Shown here: positions 35,989-47,651 of the stretch, in pieces
Layout of the letters: every line of letters begins with the position of its first letter
How positions within the stretch are numbered: position 1 is the first letter of the stretch
Assembly: GCA_905220665.1 (NCBI GenBank)
Contig: CAJNAR010000159.1
Coordinates: forward strand, 372,001-436,000
Source of the DNA: Albugo candida
Taxonomy: Eukaryota; Oomycota; Peronosporomycetes; Albuginales; Albuginaceae
DNA length: 64,000 nucleotides
Direction of reading: 5' to 3'
Translations under genes and position numbers: made by a program
Notes under the pieces: generated by a model
Seen by the model: the letters and a program-made list of their open reading frames with translations, nothing else
What the model was told of the DNA's origin: nothing
Databases searched by the model: none

Positions 35989-36189
35989 GGTGGAAAATGT
36001 CTGGACAGGAAAGAATTGAAAGTGTGGCTGCAATTTCTCGAATGTGTGGTCTAAAATGGTGGAGTACATTATCCATGGACTCTAGGTATTGTAGGTAACT
36101 GAATGATATATGTTATAGAACATTAGAACTGTTAACTGGTCTAAGAAGGGAATAAAAGCAAAAGGGAGCGAAACGAGAAGAGCAAAGAT

Positions 36190-36885
36190 ATGGAACCAAT
36201 TCAGCGTACCCAGTCGCCGATTGTTGTAGGGACATCGGTGATTGCTATCAAATATAAAGATGGTATTGTTATGGCAGCAGACACGCTTGGCTCTTATGGA
36301 TCGCTGGCTAGATTTACCGATCAGCGGCGAATGATGTCGGTACATAATTCTACGCTGATCGGCGCAAGTGGTGATTTCAGCGATTATCAATTCATAAAAG
36401 ACAAATTGGACGAATTGGAGGTTTTTGACTACAATCAAGACGATGGGTGTGATTTAACAGCGCCAGAAGTGTACCATTACTTACAACGTTTGATGTATCA
36501 TCGTCGAAACAAATTCGATCCATTGTGGAATACTTTGTTGATTGCAGGTGTGGACCCAAATACACAGAAACCATTTCTAGGACAGTCCACCATGATTGGA
36601 CTTGCTTTTGAAGGAGATTATCTTGCGACAGGATTCGGACATCATTTTGCAATGCCAATTCTCCGTAAAAGCTGGCGAGAAGATCTCACTTTGGAAGAAG
36701 CAAAAAAGCTATTGTTGGAATGTATGCGAATTTGTTTGTACCGAGACTGTCGGACGATCAATCGAATCCAAATTGCCAAAGTCGATGGAAGCGGCGTGGA
36801 CATCAGCGAACCGATGCAAATGGATACAAAGTGGGATTATAAGTTGTTTGTGGATCCAAAATCACAATTTGGAGGTTCGTGGTAA
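36190..36885 (+). CDS. PSMB4: 20S proteasome subunit beta type-4 (beta7)
   Basis: A single exon encoding 231 aa. SPIVVGTSVIAIKYKDGIVM with AADTLGSYGSLARF is the classic start of the beta7/PSMB4 fold, followed by DQRRMMSVHNSTLIGASGDF, then SDYQFI, and YLATGFGHHFAMPILR. PSMB4 is a non-catalytic beta subunit of the 20S core. The N-terminal extension before the fold is only about ten residues, much shorter than the human propeptide. An upstream exon is possible, but the first ATG fits a near prosequence-free form. Confidence 0.93.
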   Translation: MEPIQRTQSPIVVGTSVIAIKYKDGIVMAADTLGSYGSLARFTDQRRMMSVHNSTLIGASGDFSDYQFIKDKLDELEVFDYNQDDGCDLTAPEVYHYLQRLMYHRRNKFDPLWNTLLIAGVDPNTQKPFLGQSTMIGLAFEGDYLATGFGHHFAMPILRKSWREDLTLEEAKKLLLECMRICLYRDCRTINRIQIAKVDGSGVDISEPMQMDTKWDYKLFVDPKSQFGGSW

Positions 36886-37038
36886 GTCAGGTTGAATCGA
36901 ACAACATAACAACATAATCAGGCGTTCTAGCTTTTCGGCTACATGTATTGACGATCGCTGGTAGCGCGCATTGAATTCAATTTCCTTCTATGCAGCTACA
37001 TCGTCAACCAGCGGAAAGTCGTCTCGCCTTTTCCATAC

Positions 37039-38627
37039 TCAAATCGCTATTCTATCGAGCTTGACTGTCTTGGACTTTTTGCGTACTTGCAACACATTCG
37101 TTTTTTCGGCCAAAGTCTTCTCATTCTTCGGTAGAGTTTTCAGGACGGTTGACGTAAGTTTCGCCCTCTTCTTCTCTGCCTTTTTACTTGTAAGCAATTC
37201 AGGCGAACGAGCTCGTTTATTAGCTGGTGCACTCATACCAGCAAGCATTCGATTTCTCACCGTCTCCAGTATCCGAGATTTATCTACACACAGGCGTGAG
37301 CTTCGTACAACATTCACCTCATACTGAAAGCACCTGCTTCAGCCAACATCGATCCAAAATGCTCTTTTTCGAAATGAAGGAAGGAGATGTATCCGTCGGT
37401 GGAAGACACAGCCAGCACCTGTCCATCCGCGCTCCAGCTTGCATCGGTCAAATCAGCGTAGTGAGCATCACGAATTGTATAAATAGGATGACTTTGCTAT
37501 TGAATCACTTCAATGAGAAAAGGTCTGCGATGAAAAGCCAAACGCACCTGAGAATCGTAAATGCGTATAGAATCAAGCGAGACAACAGCAAACACTGTGC
37601 GAAATTCCGTCTGAAAAAAATTGCTTCCATTCGATTCTTTTTGTGCGAAAAGCTGAGGCACACACCGCACACAAATAGAAGCTTTTTCATGTCCTGGAAG
37701 ATGCAAAACCGGCTGACTCAAATCACCTCGAGCAAACGCGTATACTGTATTGTGCACTTGACCATTTTCATCGCGAAAAAGCGCTGTGGGCGTCAACAAA
37801 TACATCCCATCGGGTGTCCATGTCAGTCGTCTCGCGAATGCTGGACACGTATCATCCACAAATATTCGATGCCGATGATTTTGGTCGATTCCTTTCCCTG
37901 TATCGATTTCATTCGCTTGCGACGCTCGTGTTTTAATTGTGTGCACGCAGACACACTTTCTAAAGCGTTTGTGATTTCGATTTGCTTTATTCAGACCCGA
38001 AAGTGCATACACACGGCACGTTCGATCATTTCCTTCTGTGACGAGATATTCATTCAATGGATCCCACGCACTTCCCTGCACGAATTCCTTATGATCCTTT
38101 TTCCTTTCCAAAACGCTGGACGTCTCAATGTCCCAAATAACAGTTGTATTATCGATAGACGTTGAGCAGAGGTACCGCGAATCTGGTGACCACGCTAGAT
38201 CAGTAATGTCTCCTTTATGACCGCATGCGAGAAGCGTTCGGGAGACGTCTGAAAAGGACTGGATAGTGTGCCATTCCCATCGACTTTCGGTGTTTTTAGC
38301 GCGAGTCCAAATGAGAATCGTTGCGTCATCGCTGGCAGATGCTAAATATCGCTTATTTGGCGAAAAACGTACACAATTCACACTGCGATCGTGTCCTGTT
38401 AGACTGAAAATGAATGCGGGCAATTCGAGTGGTTGTATGCGCCACAATTTAACTTCTTTATCGGCGCCTCCAGTCGCTAAAATGTGGACTTTTGAATCGC
38501 AAATTGGGTCGTCCTTATCCACTGATATAAAGTCAAGCGATAGAATGGCTTCATTGAGACCAGTGGGTCCGTAATGCCATCGGATTTCCGGTGTTTCGAC
38601 GCAAAGTTTGGAAACGGAATTATGCAT
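37039..38627 (-). CDS. CHAF1B: Chromatin assembly factor 1 subunit p60 (CHAF1B/CAC2)
   Basis: Three exons (38627–37548, 37496–37334, 37283–37039) encode 495 aa. WD40 blades appear as ILATGGADKEVKLWRI, SVNCVRFSPNKRYLASASDD, DITDLAWSPDSRYLCSTSID and FVQGSAWDPLNEYLVTEGND. FARRLTWTPDGMYLLTPTAL and ASWSADGQVLAVSSTDGYIS match the CHAF1B blades closely. The C-terminal exon gives a Lys-rich tail (NKRARSPELLTSKKAEKKR). CAF-1 deposits H3–H4 behind the replication fork. The last exon is joined by a 50-nt intron that fits phase but has a GTGCTT donor, so the tail is less certain than the propeller. Confidence 0.9.
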
Positions 38628-38800
38628 TGAAAATGATATGTGCGCGCGAATATGGCGAATAAGTTCGGAAGGAGTGTTTTCGGAGCGCTCTAATATAATG
38701 TTTCGATTCAAATGCGTACGAAATGGAAAGAAATGTCCAAACTGATGGAAGAAGTTTATTACTTTGCAGTAAGTACGGCAAATGGGATGAGATTATTACT

Positions 38801-39714
38801 TCAGCAAACGCGTTCTCTTTTGATGAAACTCGATTTCTGTTGGACAAATTCCCACTCGCTATTGAGCATCGCAAAGACGACTGTGTCGTAATTGCTATTG
38901 TGCACGATTCTGTGCTTCCGAAGAACACCTTCCAACGTGAATCCGATCGAATGAGCCGCTCGACGAGCTCGAACATTGTACCCATCACACCGCCATTCGA
39001 TTCTTCGGTACTTTTGATCGAATAGAAATCGCAACATGGAGTAAATGGCATCTGCGAGCATTCCGTTACCGCGATACGATGGATGGATCCACACATTGGC
39101 GATTTCTATGCGTAAATCTCGCGGAGAATGATGCAAAAGACTCAGCATCCCAATGGGTTTGTGGGTCGTATTTTCGCTCTATATCGTATCGAAATGCTCA
39201 ATGAAGAAAAATAGATGGAAACGATAGCTTCTTACGAGAAAGAAATGCTTTTGATCGTTTGCGGAAGCGGAATAAACTTTTTCAAAGTCAGTTTTCGAGT
39301 GAATAGCGACATTCAAATACTTCCAAATCGTTTCATTCGCATCAAACAGACTGTCGTCGCTACAAATTAAAAGTGAAAACAATGCGATTCGAATGAGATC
39401 TTCACGTACGCGAGCCGGTAGAGTGCATCTGCATCCGAGTTGCTATAATCGCGAATCGAAACGAGCTTCCCTGTAAGCGTTTGATCACCCAATGTCGGTG
39501 GAACAGACGATAAAGCCGCTGCTTTTTCTAATAACTCGTCGTATAACAGCGCTTTGCATTGATCGATTTGCGTGGGCATCCCAATTTGCTCGGCCTGAAT
39601 CCTCGAGAACGAGCCGCCAGCGTATAAAAGCGCAAACACTGCTACCAGGGATGCTAAAAACACCAAGCATCCAGCGAGAATCCCCGCAATCGGACCTGAA
39701 ATAAATCCTTCCAT
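38801..39714 (-). CDS. GNAT-family N-acetyltransferase with N-terminal membrane anchor
   Basis: Three exons (39714–39410, 39359–39236, 39178–38801) encode 268 aa. The N-terminus is a transmembrane segment (GPIAGILAGCLVFLASLVAV, then FALLYAGG). The rest is RimJ/RimL-like GNAT: GKLVSIRDYSNSDADALYRL, then KPIGMLSLLHH, EIANVWIHPSYRGNGMLADA with the acetyl-CoA loop RGNG, RIEWRCDGYNVRARRAAHSI and GFTLEGVLRKHRIVHN. The substrate is unknown; RimL-type enzymes acetylate protein N-termini or small molecules. Its ATG lies 30 bp from the divergent COX19 ATG, so the two genes must share a very compact promoter. Confidence 0.82.
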
Positions 39715-39743
39715 AACGATTGGCCACGAAAGCGTTCGAATCG

Positions 39744-40159
39744 ATGAATGCTACTCGAGCGCCATCTCACACGAAAACAGCCCCAGAGAAAGGCTCTTTT
39801 CCATTGGATCACGGCGGTGAATGCAAGTCCCTTATGCAGGTGGATCGCGAACGCTTTCTCTCAGCAATTTCCTCAAACAAATGGCATAGGAATTTCTACA
39901 ATGTTTGCGGCAGAATCAATGTCTCCATATTGAGTGTAAAGCGATCTCCAAAGAATATCTGAAATGTCGAATGGAAAAGTAAGCGAAAGACTTTGATATC
40001 GACGTGTCTGAGCGTGAGATATGCAGAGGTCTCATGCAGGAAGAAGATTTAAATTCGCTGGGATTTCACGCGACCGGAATGAAGAAGCCTCAACAACTGT
40101 CCGAGCACACAAAGAAAGAAGGTCGATTCATTAAAGCTTTTCTGACGAGAAGAGCATAA
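39744..40159 (+). CDS. COX19: Cytochrome c oxidase assembly protein COX19
   Basis: Three exons (39744–39839, 39890–39978, 40027–40159) encode 105 aa. PEKGSFPLDHGGECKSLMQ is close to the human COX19 start (PDKGSFPLDHLGECK). Splicing the 50-nt intron creates the twin CX9C motifs: C-KSLMQEFLQ-C and C-KAISKEYLK-C. The family ending follows (RMEK, then LMQEEDLNSLGF). COX19 is an intermembrane-space protein needed for copper delivery to cytochrome c oxidase. No single frame shows both CX9C halves, so the gene is visible only after splicing. Confidence 0.92.
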
Positions 40160-40255
40160 GTGTAAATATATTGTGACAGAGGGCGGATTCGTCGCCGGAT
40201 TGGGAGTGAAACAACGAAAATAGCGACGTCAATCGTTCAGAAATAAAGGGTGCGG

Positions 40256-41784
40256 ATGGCAAGCGGTAAGGAAGCTTGTTCATATTGACATTTTGATCGA
40301 TGCAGTTTGTGTTTGTTTAGCAAATGTGCTTGTTCATGTGTATTTTGCGACCGATTTGATTGCAACCGAAGCAAATTCGCAGCCGTTTGACGCTTTTGTA
40401 GTCGCACATTTACAGAAATCGCAAATTGCGAGTCATTTGTCTCTTTCCTATGCATCGACGAATATAGTTCGCAGTCTGAGCAATTTCTTATGGAATGAGA
40501 CGCTATCGCTGGCACTTTTGTCTGACGTAGAATCGCTGTCAATTCGCCTCGACCTCATGCAGCGACTCACAACTCATAGAGATCATTTGCTTTCTTCCGT
40601 CACTGTTCCAATAACGCAGCGAAATGGGCGCCAGGCGCGATATGCTGTCCAATTTCTCCCATCAAAGAAAAGCTCACAAGAAGCGACGATATACTTCTCC
40701 ATTCAGTATCCGCAGGCTGACCGACTCGGTCTGGTAGTCGCCTTAAATGAATGCGTTACTGGAAGCTCAAGAAATGAAAAAGTCTTTATACATTTATCCG
40801 ATCAACACATTCCTCAGGCTTCATCAGTCACTGATTTGTTTCAAATCGGCTCGGACATATCGATTCTCGCGTTTGTAATCTTTCATGAGAGCAGAGCTTC
40901 AATTCCATTCTCGTACGTCGATCCGTCTCAATGGAATTCCAATGCGAAATGGACCGCTCATTTCTATTTGATCGACGACACGTTTCATTCGATAACACAT
41001 GTGACATCAGCCACACTGGCTGCTGAGAATACAGATTTTTTGCATGTCCAGCAGATCTACGATGAAGCAATGGAGCCTTTCGCTGTTCTCCGTGTGAAAA
41101 TGAGCCAACATGAGCGTCTGTCTTTGTCGATTGATAAGCAGAAGAATCCGTCAGACGAAGCTCTTGGAAAAAGTACAGTCGAAGAGCTCACTGTAAGCGT
41201 TCCATTTGCCTCGAAACGAAACATCATACAAATGCATTTCTATCACAGCGACAATTGGAATCTGTTTCGGTGCAATTGCAAGCAGCTCAGAGGACAGTCG
41301 ACTTTTTCCACCAGCGAGAAGAAGAGCAGTTACGAGATATCGAGCATATTCAGCCCGAATTGCCTTCTGATGTGGCGCAATTGACCAGGCAGTTTGTCTT
41401 CCTTCTCTCAAAATACAAGCAAACGAACAAAGAGAAGAAATTACTTGACGAGAAATGGAAAAGCCTCAAGCTGTCTGAGGCAGTATTTTGCTCTGTGAAG
41501 GTGCGCATCCCACCCAGCAAATCAACTCATGTAATTTTTTGACGATATCGCAGTGCGCAGAGCTCGAAAATGCACATCAAGCTCAGGCACTCGTCCTGCA
41601 AAAGCTGCAAAGGGAAAATGAACAAATTTCGACGTTGAAAGTGAGTTCGATTCACTTCATTTTGGCGATAGAAACGCAACGTTTGTTTCCATAGAAAACA
41701 ATCCGCTTGCAAGAAGAAATCATTGAGCGTCTGGAAAGCGCTCTCCGGTCACAACCAAAGCTATCGATGCAAAGATCAGATTGA
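40256..41784 (+). CDS. Coiled-coil orphan, possible C2-like N-terminus (441 aa)
   Basis: Five exons (40256–40265, 40306–41192, 41249–41500, 41554–41640, 41695–41784) encode 441 aa. The 10-nt first coding exon (ATGGCAAGCG) is inferred, because the long frame has no ATG at its 5' end. The N-terminal ~300 residues are beta-rich and could be one or two C2-like folds (VYFATDLIATEANSQPFDAF; KWTAHFYLIDDTFHSITHV). The rest is coiled coil: ELEDRA-like helices, QRTVDFFHQREEEQLRDIEH, AHQAQALVLQKLQRENEQIS and TIRLQEEIIERLESALR. No family is recognised with confidence. It neighbours centrin and MKS1, so a basal-body role is tempting but unproven. Confidence 0.6.
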
Positions 41785-41879
41785 GAATCTTTGACTTTTC
41801 CATTCCGACTCGGTTCACTGACAGCAGCGCCTCTCCACGCACTCACTTTATATCTTTTGACGTCGCGAAGAATCACCTA

Positions 41880-42576
41880 ATGGTCCGATCCGAATAGCGT
41901 CCTATGACACTTGTAATCTCACGCATTTGCTTGTAGGCAAGTGTATCGGCCTCAGCATTTGCGCGTTCTAGAGCAGCTTTACGTCGCAAGCCAAAGCCTG
42001 TCAAAAAGGTTTGAAAATATCTCAACTTTTTTCGCGCTCACGAGCCTTGATAGAAATTGGATCATGAAGAGCTGGAAGAAGTTCAAGAGGCATTTCGCTT
42101 GTTTGATACGGAAGGAAGAGGAAGCGTTGATATGAGAGAGCTCAAAGCTGCTATGCGAGCACTCGGCTTCCAAGTAAAAAAAACTGAGATTCGTGATATG
42201 CTTTTCGACATCGATAAAGACGAAACGATGCCGATTGATTTGGAGACGTTCACAGAGCTCATGACCACCAAAATGGTATGAAAAGCTCGTCTCAGAAAGT
42301 AGCTAATGTCTGTGATAGCAATCAAGAGATCCACGCGAAGAAATTCTTAAGATTTTTCGGCTTTTTGATGATGATAATACGGGGAAAATCTCTTTTCGCA
42401 ATCTTAAACGCGTGTGCACGGAGCTGGGTGAGAATCTCACAGATCAAGAAATGCAAGAAATGATTGACGAAGCCGATCGTGACGGTGATGGACTCATCAA
42501 CGAGGAAGAATTTTTTAGAGTGATGAAAAAACGATCGGAAAATCCATTAGACGATCTTGACAGTGACGATGATTAG
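41880..42576 (+). CDS. Centrin (caltractin)
   Basis: Four exons (41880–41882, 41937–42008, 42054–42275, 42319–42576) encode 184 aa; exon 1 is only the ATG and the donor reads GTCCGA. A basic N-terminus ([12 protein letters not shown]) leads to four EF-hands. EF1 is [20 protein letters not shown] with [10 protein letters not shown]3 is [22 protein letters not shown]4 is [20 protein letters not shown], followed by RVMKK. The [20 protein letters not shown] linker is strictly centrin. EF2 ([15 protein letters not shown]) is weaker. Centrins are Ca2+-binding proteins of basal bodies and centrosomes. The 15-residue acidic C-terminal extension is longer than usual. Confidence 0.94.
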
Positions 42577-42604
42577 CTTTTATGGCTGTCGTAGGATCCT
42601 GCAT

Positions 42605-43809
42605 TCAGATTTCAGTTCGCTTGGACGGAAAAACGCTAAACTGGACGGAAAGTTTCATATTTGTCGATTTTGTACGTCGAAGTGGCTGATTCTGAGAATA
42701 CTCGCTCCAAATAAAAGTGTCTTCCACTCCGAGAAAATATTCTTCTAATTGATTATGAAAGCTTTGAAGTGGTTTTTCCATGCAGACGTGACGCATTCCG
42801 GGTGGTGAGTCGAAAGGTATCGCGATCTCCCCACAACCTTTGAGAAACAAGCGGCTCCAAGAGTCGACTGCATACACTTGCACGCGTAAAGTGAGTATTT
42901 GCGTCACGTCTGTGAGCGTGAACGCATCGTAAAAGCCCAAGAAAACAATGCTCTTTTGCTGGGTCAGAAGACAGCTTCTACGACCAACCATTTTTCTTCC
43001 ACAATCCAGAGACTGAATTAAAATCTGATAATCAACGCGAAGTCGATCGTTCACGTGGGCCCATCCACACAGTTTGAGCAATCGAAGCTGAAAAAGCGAT
43101 TTTTGTGTGACAGATAAATATCGCTGAGGTTTGATCGCAAAACGTTTGTCATTTACTAATTTTTCAAAAATGTCGGAGAGATTCTCAACAAAGTATTCAA
43201 ATCGCGTGCCCAAACTCGTCTCAAATGTGAGAGAGGTCGGGAGATCTGGCGTGAGAATTAAGCGTCTCGATTCCGAGAAGAATGTCAAGCTACACAAAAG
43301 TATGAATTCTTGCTCAAGTAACGCGACGATAAACAGGCTTTCCGGTTTATATTCACGCGTGAAACGATCACGAGCAATCTGACAATTTTTGTCGTTCAAG
43401 CTGATGGAATCAATCTCTCCCCATCGATTTAATCGCGGTAGATGCGTGCTTGGAGGCTGGGAGGGACCCAAATGCTCGCATCGAATCTATCACGTCGCAC
43501 TGTGTAAGTAACATTCCATACATAAACAGTATCTTACTGCCTCCATTTCGACTTTTGAGTATGCGCTCAACACAAATTCCGGAGGACGTGACTCTTTGAC
43601 CGCATAATTCTCTTTGATTGTGATGCAATGGTGAAGTCGCTCGTTCCATTGAAGTGTTCGAATCCATTCTTTTGTGGTATCACCTGATAGCTAAATGAAA
43701 AAGTCTAATCGCTGATGTTGGCGCATGACAGTAGCCTCACCTGACGAAGTTTGACTCCAAGTCGAAGATTCTCAATTGGACTGCGAGTACGATAATAGCC
43801 ACATCTCAT
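42605..43809 (-). CDS. MKS1: Meckel syndrome protein 1 (B9-domain transition-zone protein)
   Basis: Three exons (43809–43741, 43690–43538, 43486–42605) encode 367 aa. The N-terminus YYRTRSPIENLRLGVKLRQL matches the human MKS1 start (VYRSRDPVRNLRLRVHLQ). Then comes IRTLQWNERLHH, corresponding to its WQEKLFSQFE region. The C-terminal B9 domain contains VYAVDSWSRLFLKGCGEIAI, then PFDSPPGMRHV and LEEYFLGVED. MKS1 sits in the MKS complex at the ciliary transition zone. The protein is about two-thirds the human length (559 aa), mostly by lacking the middle and C-terminal extensions. It is convergent with centrin, 28 bp away, and 182 bp from divergent KARI. Confidence 0.8.
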
Positions 43810-43931
43810 ACTTGCGTTCTAATTGTGGCAGCCAAAGACGTCGACGCATACAGCTAATATCCATGCGACGAATGCGATCATTCAACCAATCAAAATGCTT
43901 AAATTGGAGAATACGTCTTCTGATTGGGTGA

Positions 43932-45515
<1,584 letters not shown>

Positions 45516-45612
45516 AGAAATGTCGCACCACAAAGCCATTAAATTTTGAATACACGAGTTAAGTTTCGTTTTGTGTTTTGATTGGCTGGTTCATATTGCG
45601 TTCTTATTGCTC

Positions 45613-47308
45613 ATGGTTGGCACCAAGAGAGACAATGACAAAGGTTGATAAAAATGATTATTTTCTAATGACGCACTTGATTGGTTGAAACCTCGCGTAA
45701 ACTTCATTTTAGAGCACACGACAGCGAGCAACGGTGGAAAGAAGAAAGCGAGACGTCTTCGGCGACAGGTGCGACTATACGAGTTCGATTATCATATTAC
45801 AGTGCTTACTCACATGTAGTCAGATGAAGAGAAACTAATTGCAGAAAGTCGTCGAAGCATCGAGATGTGCGCCAAAAGCGGCGATGCTATTGGAGCATTA
45901 ACTACACTTCAGCACTTGAAAAACAAAAATGTTGAGGCGCCTGCATACTTGTATCGAGTCACTCTCAATGTGTGTAGTCAATCTAGCAAACTGGAGAGTT
46001 TAGTCGATGGACTATTCGACTTATTCAAGGAAATGGAAAGCATCCCAGCACGAAAGCTCATCGATGAAAACACGTTAACTGCTATGATACGAATTTGCGC
46101 ACAAAGCAAACACTTTGATCGCTGTGCACAACTCTTCGACAAAATGGAAATTTACGATATCAAACCAAAATTACGGACTTTCGCTTCTCTACTTTGCGCG
46201 TATGCTGCCAGTGGAAATCTCAAAAAAGCTTTGGATATTAAGCTAATGATTGAGCAAAATGGTATCAAGATGACGGAGAATGAATATGTTGCTCTACTAG
46301 ATGGATGCTCGGTCGAATCCGAGCAAGTTTTGTTCCCTACACTACTGGACGAATTTGCAAATAATATAATGATTCCAAGTCGATCAACTTGGGCCAATAT
46401 AAGGCAGTGGTATAATAGGTATGTGACACAGTACTGTACACAAGACGACGATTCTTATTTTGATCATATAGTGGTGCTGCCTGTGTAAATGGGAAAAAAT
46501 GGGAATGCCGAATAATCAATGTAGATGGAAATGGCCATTGCTCTTTGACAAAAAATTGCTTGAAGTCGATTGATTTGACCGTTGAAGAAAAACAGGAGCT
46601 GCTCGACAAAGTACGAATGGCCATTGTCCTTGGCAGAGTTTGTAATAATGTGTAATGCGTAGATTGAGGCACTTATTGGAATGGAAGAAAAGAAAATTGC
46701 ACAATGGAATGACTTTAAAGAGTGGCATCAACAGCATGGGCCCTACGACGTGATTGTGGATGCCGCAAATGTCGCGTACTATAATCAGAATTTCGATGGG
46801 CAAGTAAAATTTGCTGAACTGAATGGTTTTCTGACTTCTATTTTGCAGTGGTGGCTTTGACTATAAACAGATAAAGCATGTGGTTGAACGGTATCAACAA
46901 CGAGGAAAGAAGGTTCTCGTCGTGCTTCACAAGCGCCACATGTCTGCGGATCGAATTCCAGAAGCATATGCTCCAATCTTAAAAGACTGGCTATCTTCAC
47001 AAACAATGTACAACTGCTTGCCCGGAAACAACGATGACTGGTACTGGCTATATGCTGCCGTGCAAGGAAGAGATGGCGCTTATCTCGTATCGAATGATGA
47101 GATGCGCGATCATCATTTTCAAATGATACAGAACGAAACATTTGGGTTGTGGAAGGAACGCCACCAAGTACGGTTTAGTGTCAGCGAACACCATTTACGG
47201 GTTGAAGAACCAAGTCCGTACTCCAAAAGGATGCAATCCTTGGATAGTGTTTGGTACTTTCCCAACACACACGACTCGGAGTGGCTGTGCTGCAAGCTAG
47301 AATCATAA
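45613..47308 (+). CDS. PRORP: Protein-only RNase P (PRORP)
   Basis: Six exons (45613–45643, 45713–45768, 45820–46418, 46472–46610, 46663–46799, 46849–47308) encode 473 aa. An N-terminal PPR array (YRVTLNVCSQSSKLESLVDG; LTAMIRICAQSKHFDRCAQL; TFASLLCAYAASGNLKKALD) leads to a Zn-binding centre (SGAACVNG, C..C) and the NYN nuclease. Catalytic Asp motifs are DVIVDAANVAYY, NNDDWYWLYAAV and LVSNDEMRDHHF, and WYFP ends the domain. PRORP removes 5' leaders from tRNA precursors. A basic N-terminal cluster (GGKKKARRLRRQ) and no clear transit peptide suggest the nucleus. The fifth intron uses a GC donor. Confidence 0.92.
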
Positions 47309-47544
47309 TGACCGCCTATGATTTAGAACTAGTTGAGCTTTTACACGTTGAATAGTTTCCTTCACAATCGAATAGGATCCATCTGAATTCTGTACTCTGA
47401 GGAAAGGCCGATTTGTCAAATACTCCCAAATGTAATATTTCTGGCTCGATAGAAATATACACCGCGTGACGCTGGAATAATACGCGCTGCCGAATGGGGA
47501 ATACGTGCTCACGTAGTGGGGTATTTATCAATATCTGACATCAT
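47303..47544 (-). CDS. Small spliced gene of unknown function (66 aa)
   Basis: Two exons (47544–47513, 47471–47303) joined across a 41-nt GT..AG intron give MMSDIDKYPTTVTRCIFLSS, then QKYYIWEYLTNRPFLRVQNS and DGSYSIVKETIQRVKAQLVL. The product is compact, with mixed strand and helix character and a natural composition, but I do not recognise it. Its stop codon lies within 6 bp of the PRORP stop on the other strand, so the two genes overlap tail to tail. A second ATG follows immediately at 47541. Confidence 0.45.
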
Positions 47545-47651
47545 TGTAATCATCATCACACTCTAATACTCATAATTATCAAGTCGCAAGTTATCGCAGA
47601 TGCCGATCGAGTGTATACTCACACAACGTACGACAACTTTCTGTCACTAAT

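Noticed and set aside
36971..37327. 118-codon hydrophobic plus-strand frame
   Set aside because: Antisense to the Lys-rich last exon of CAF-1 p60, which explains its hydrophobic look.
37227..38165. 312-codon plus-strand frame
   Set aside because: Antisense shadow of the CAF-1 p60 propeller.
41904..41936. ATG ACA CTT micro-exon with a 24-nt intron as centrin start
   Set aside because: 24 nt is too short for an intron; ATG at 41,880 with a 54-nt intron fits equally in phase.
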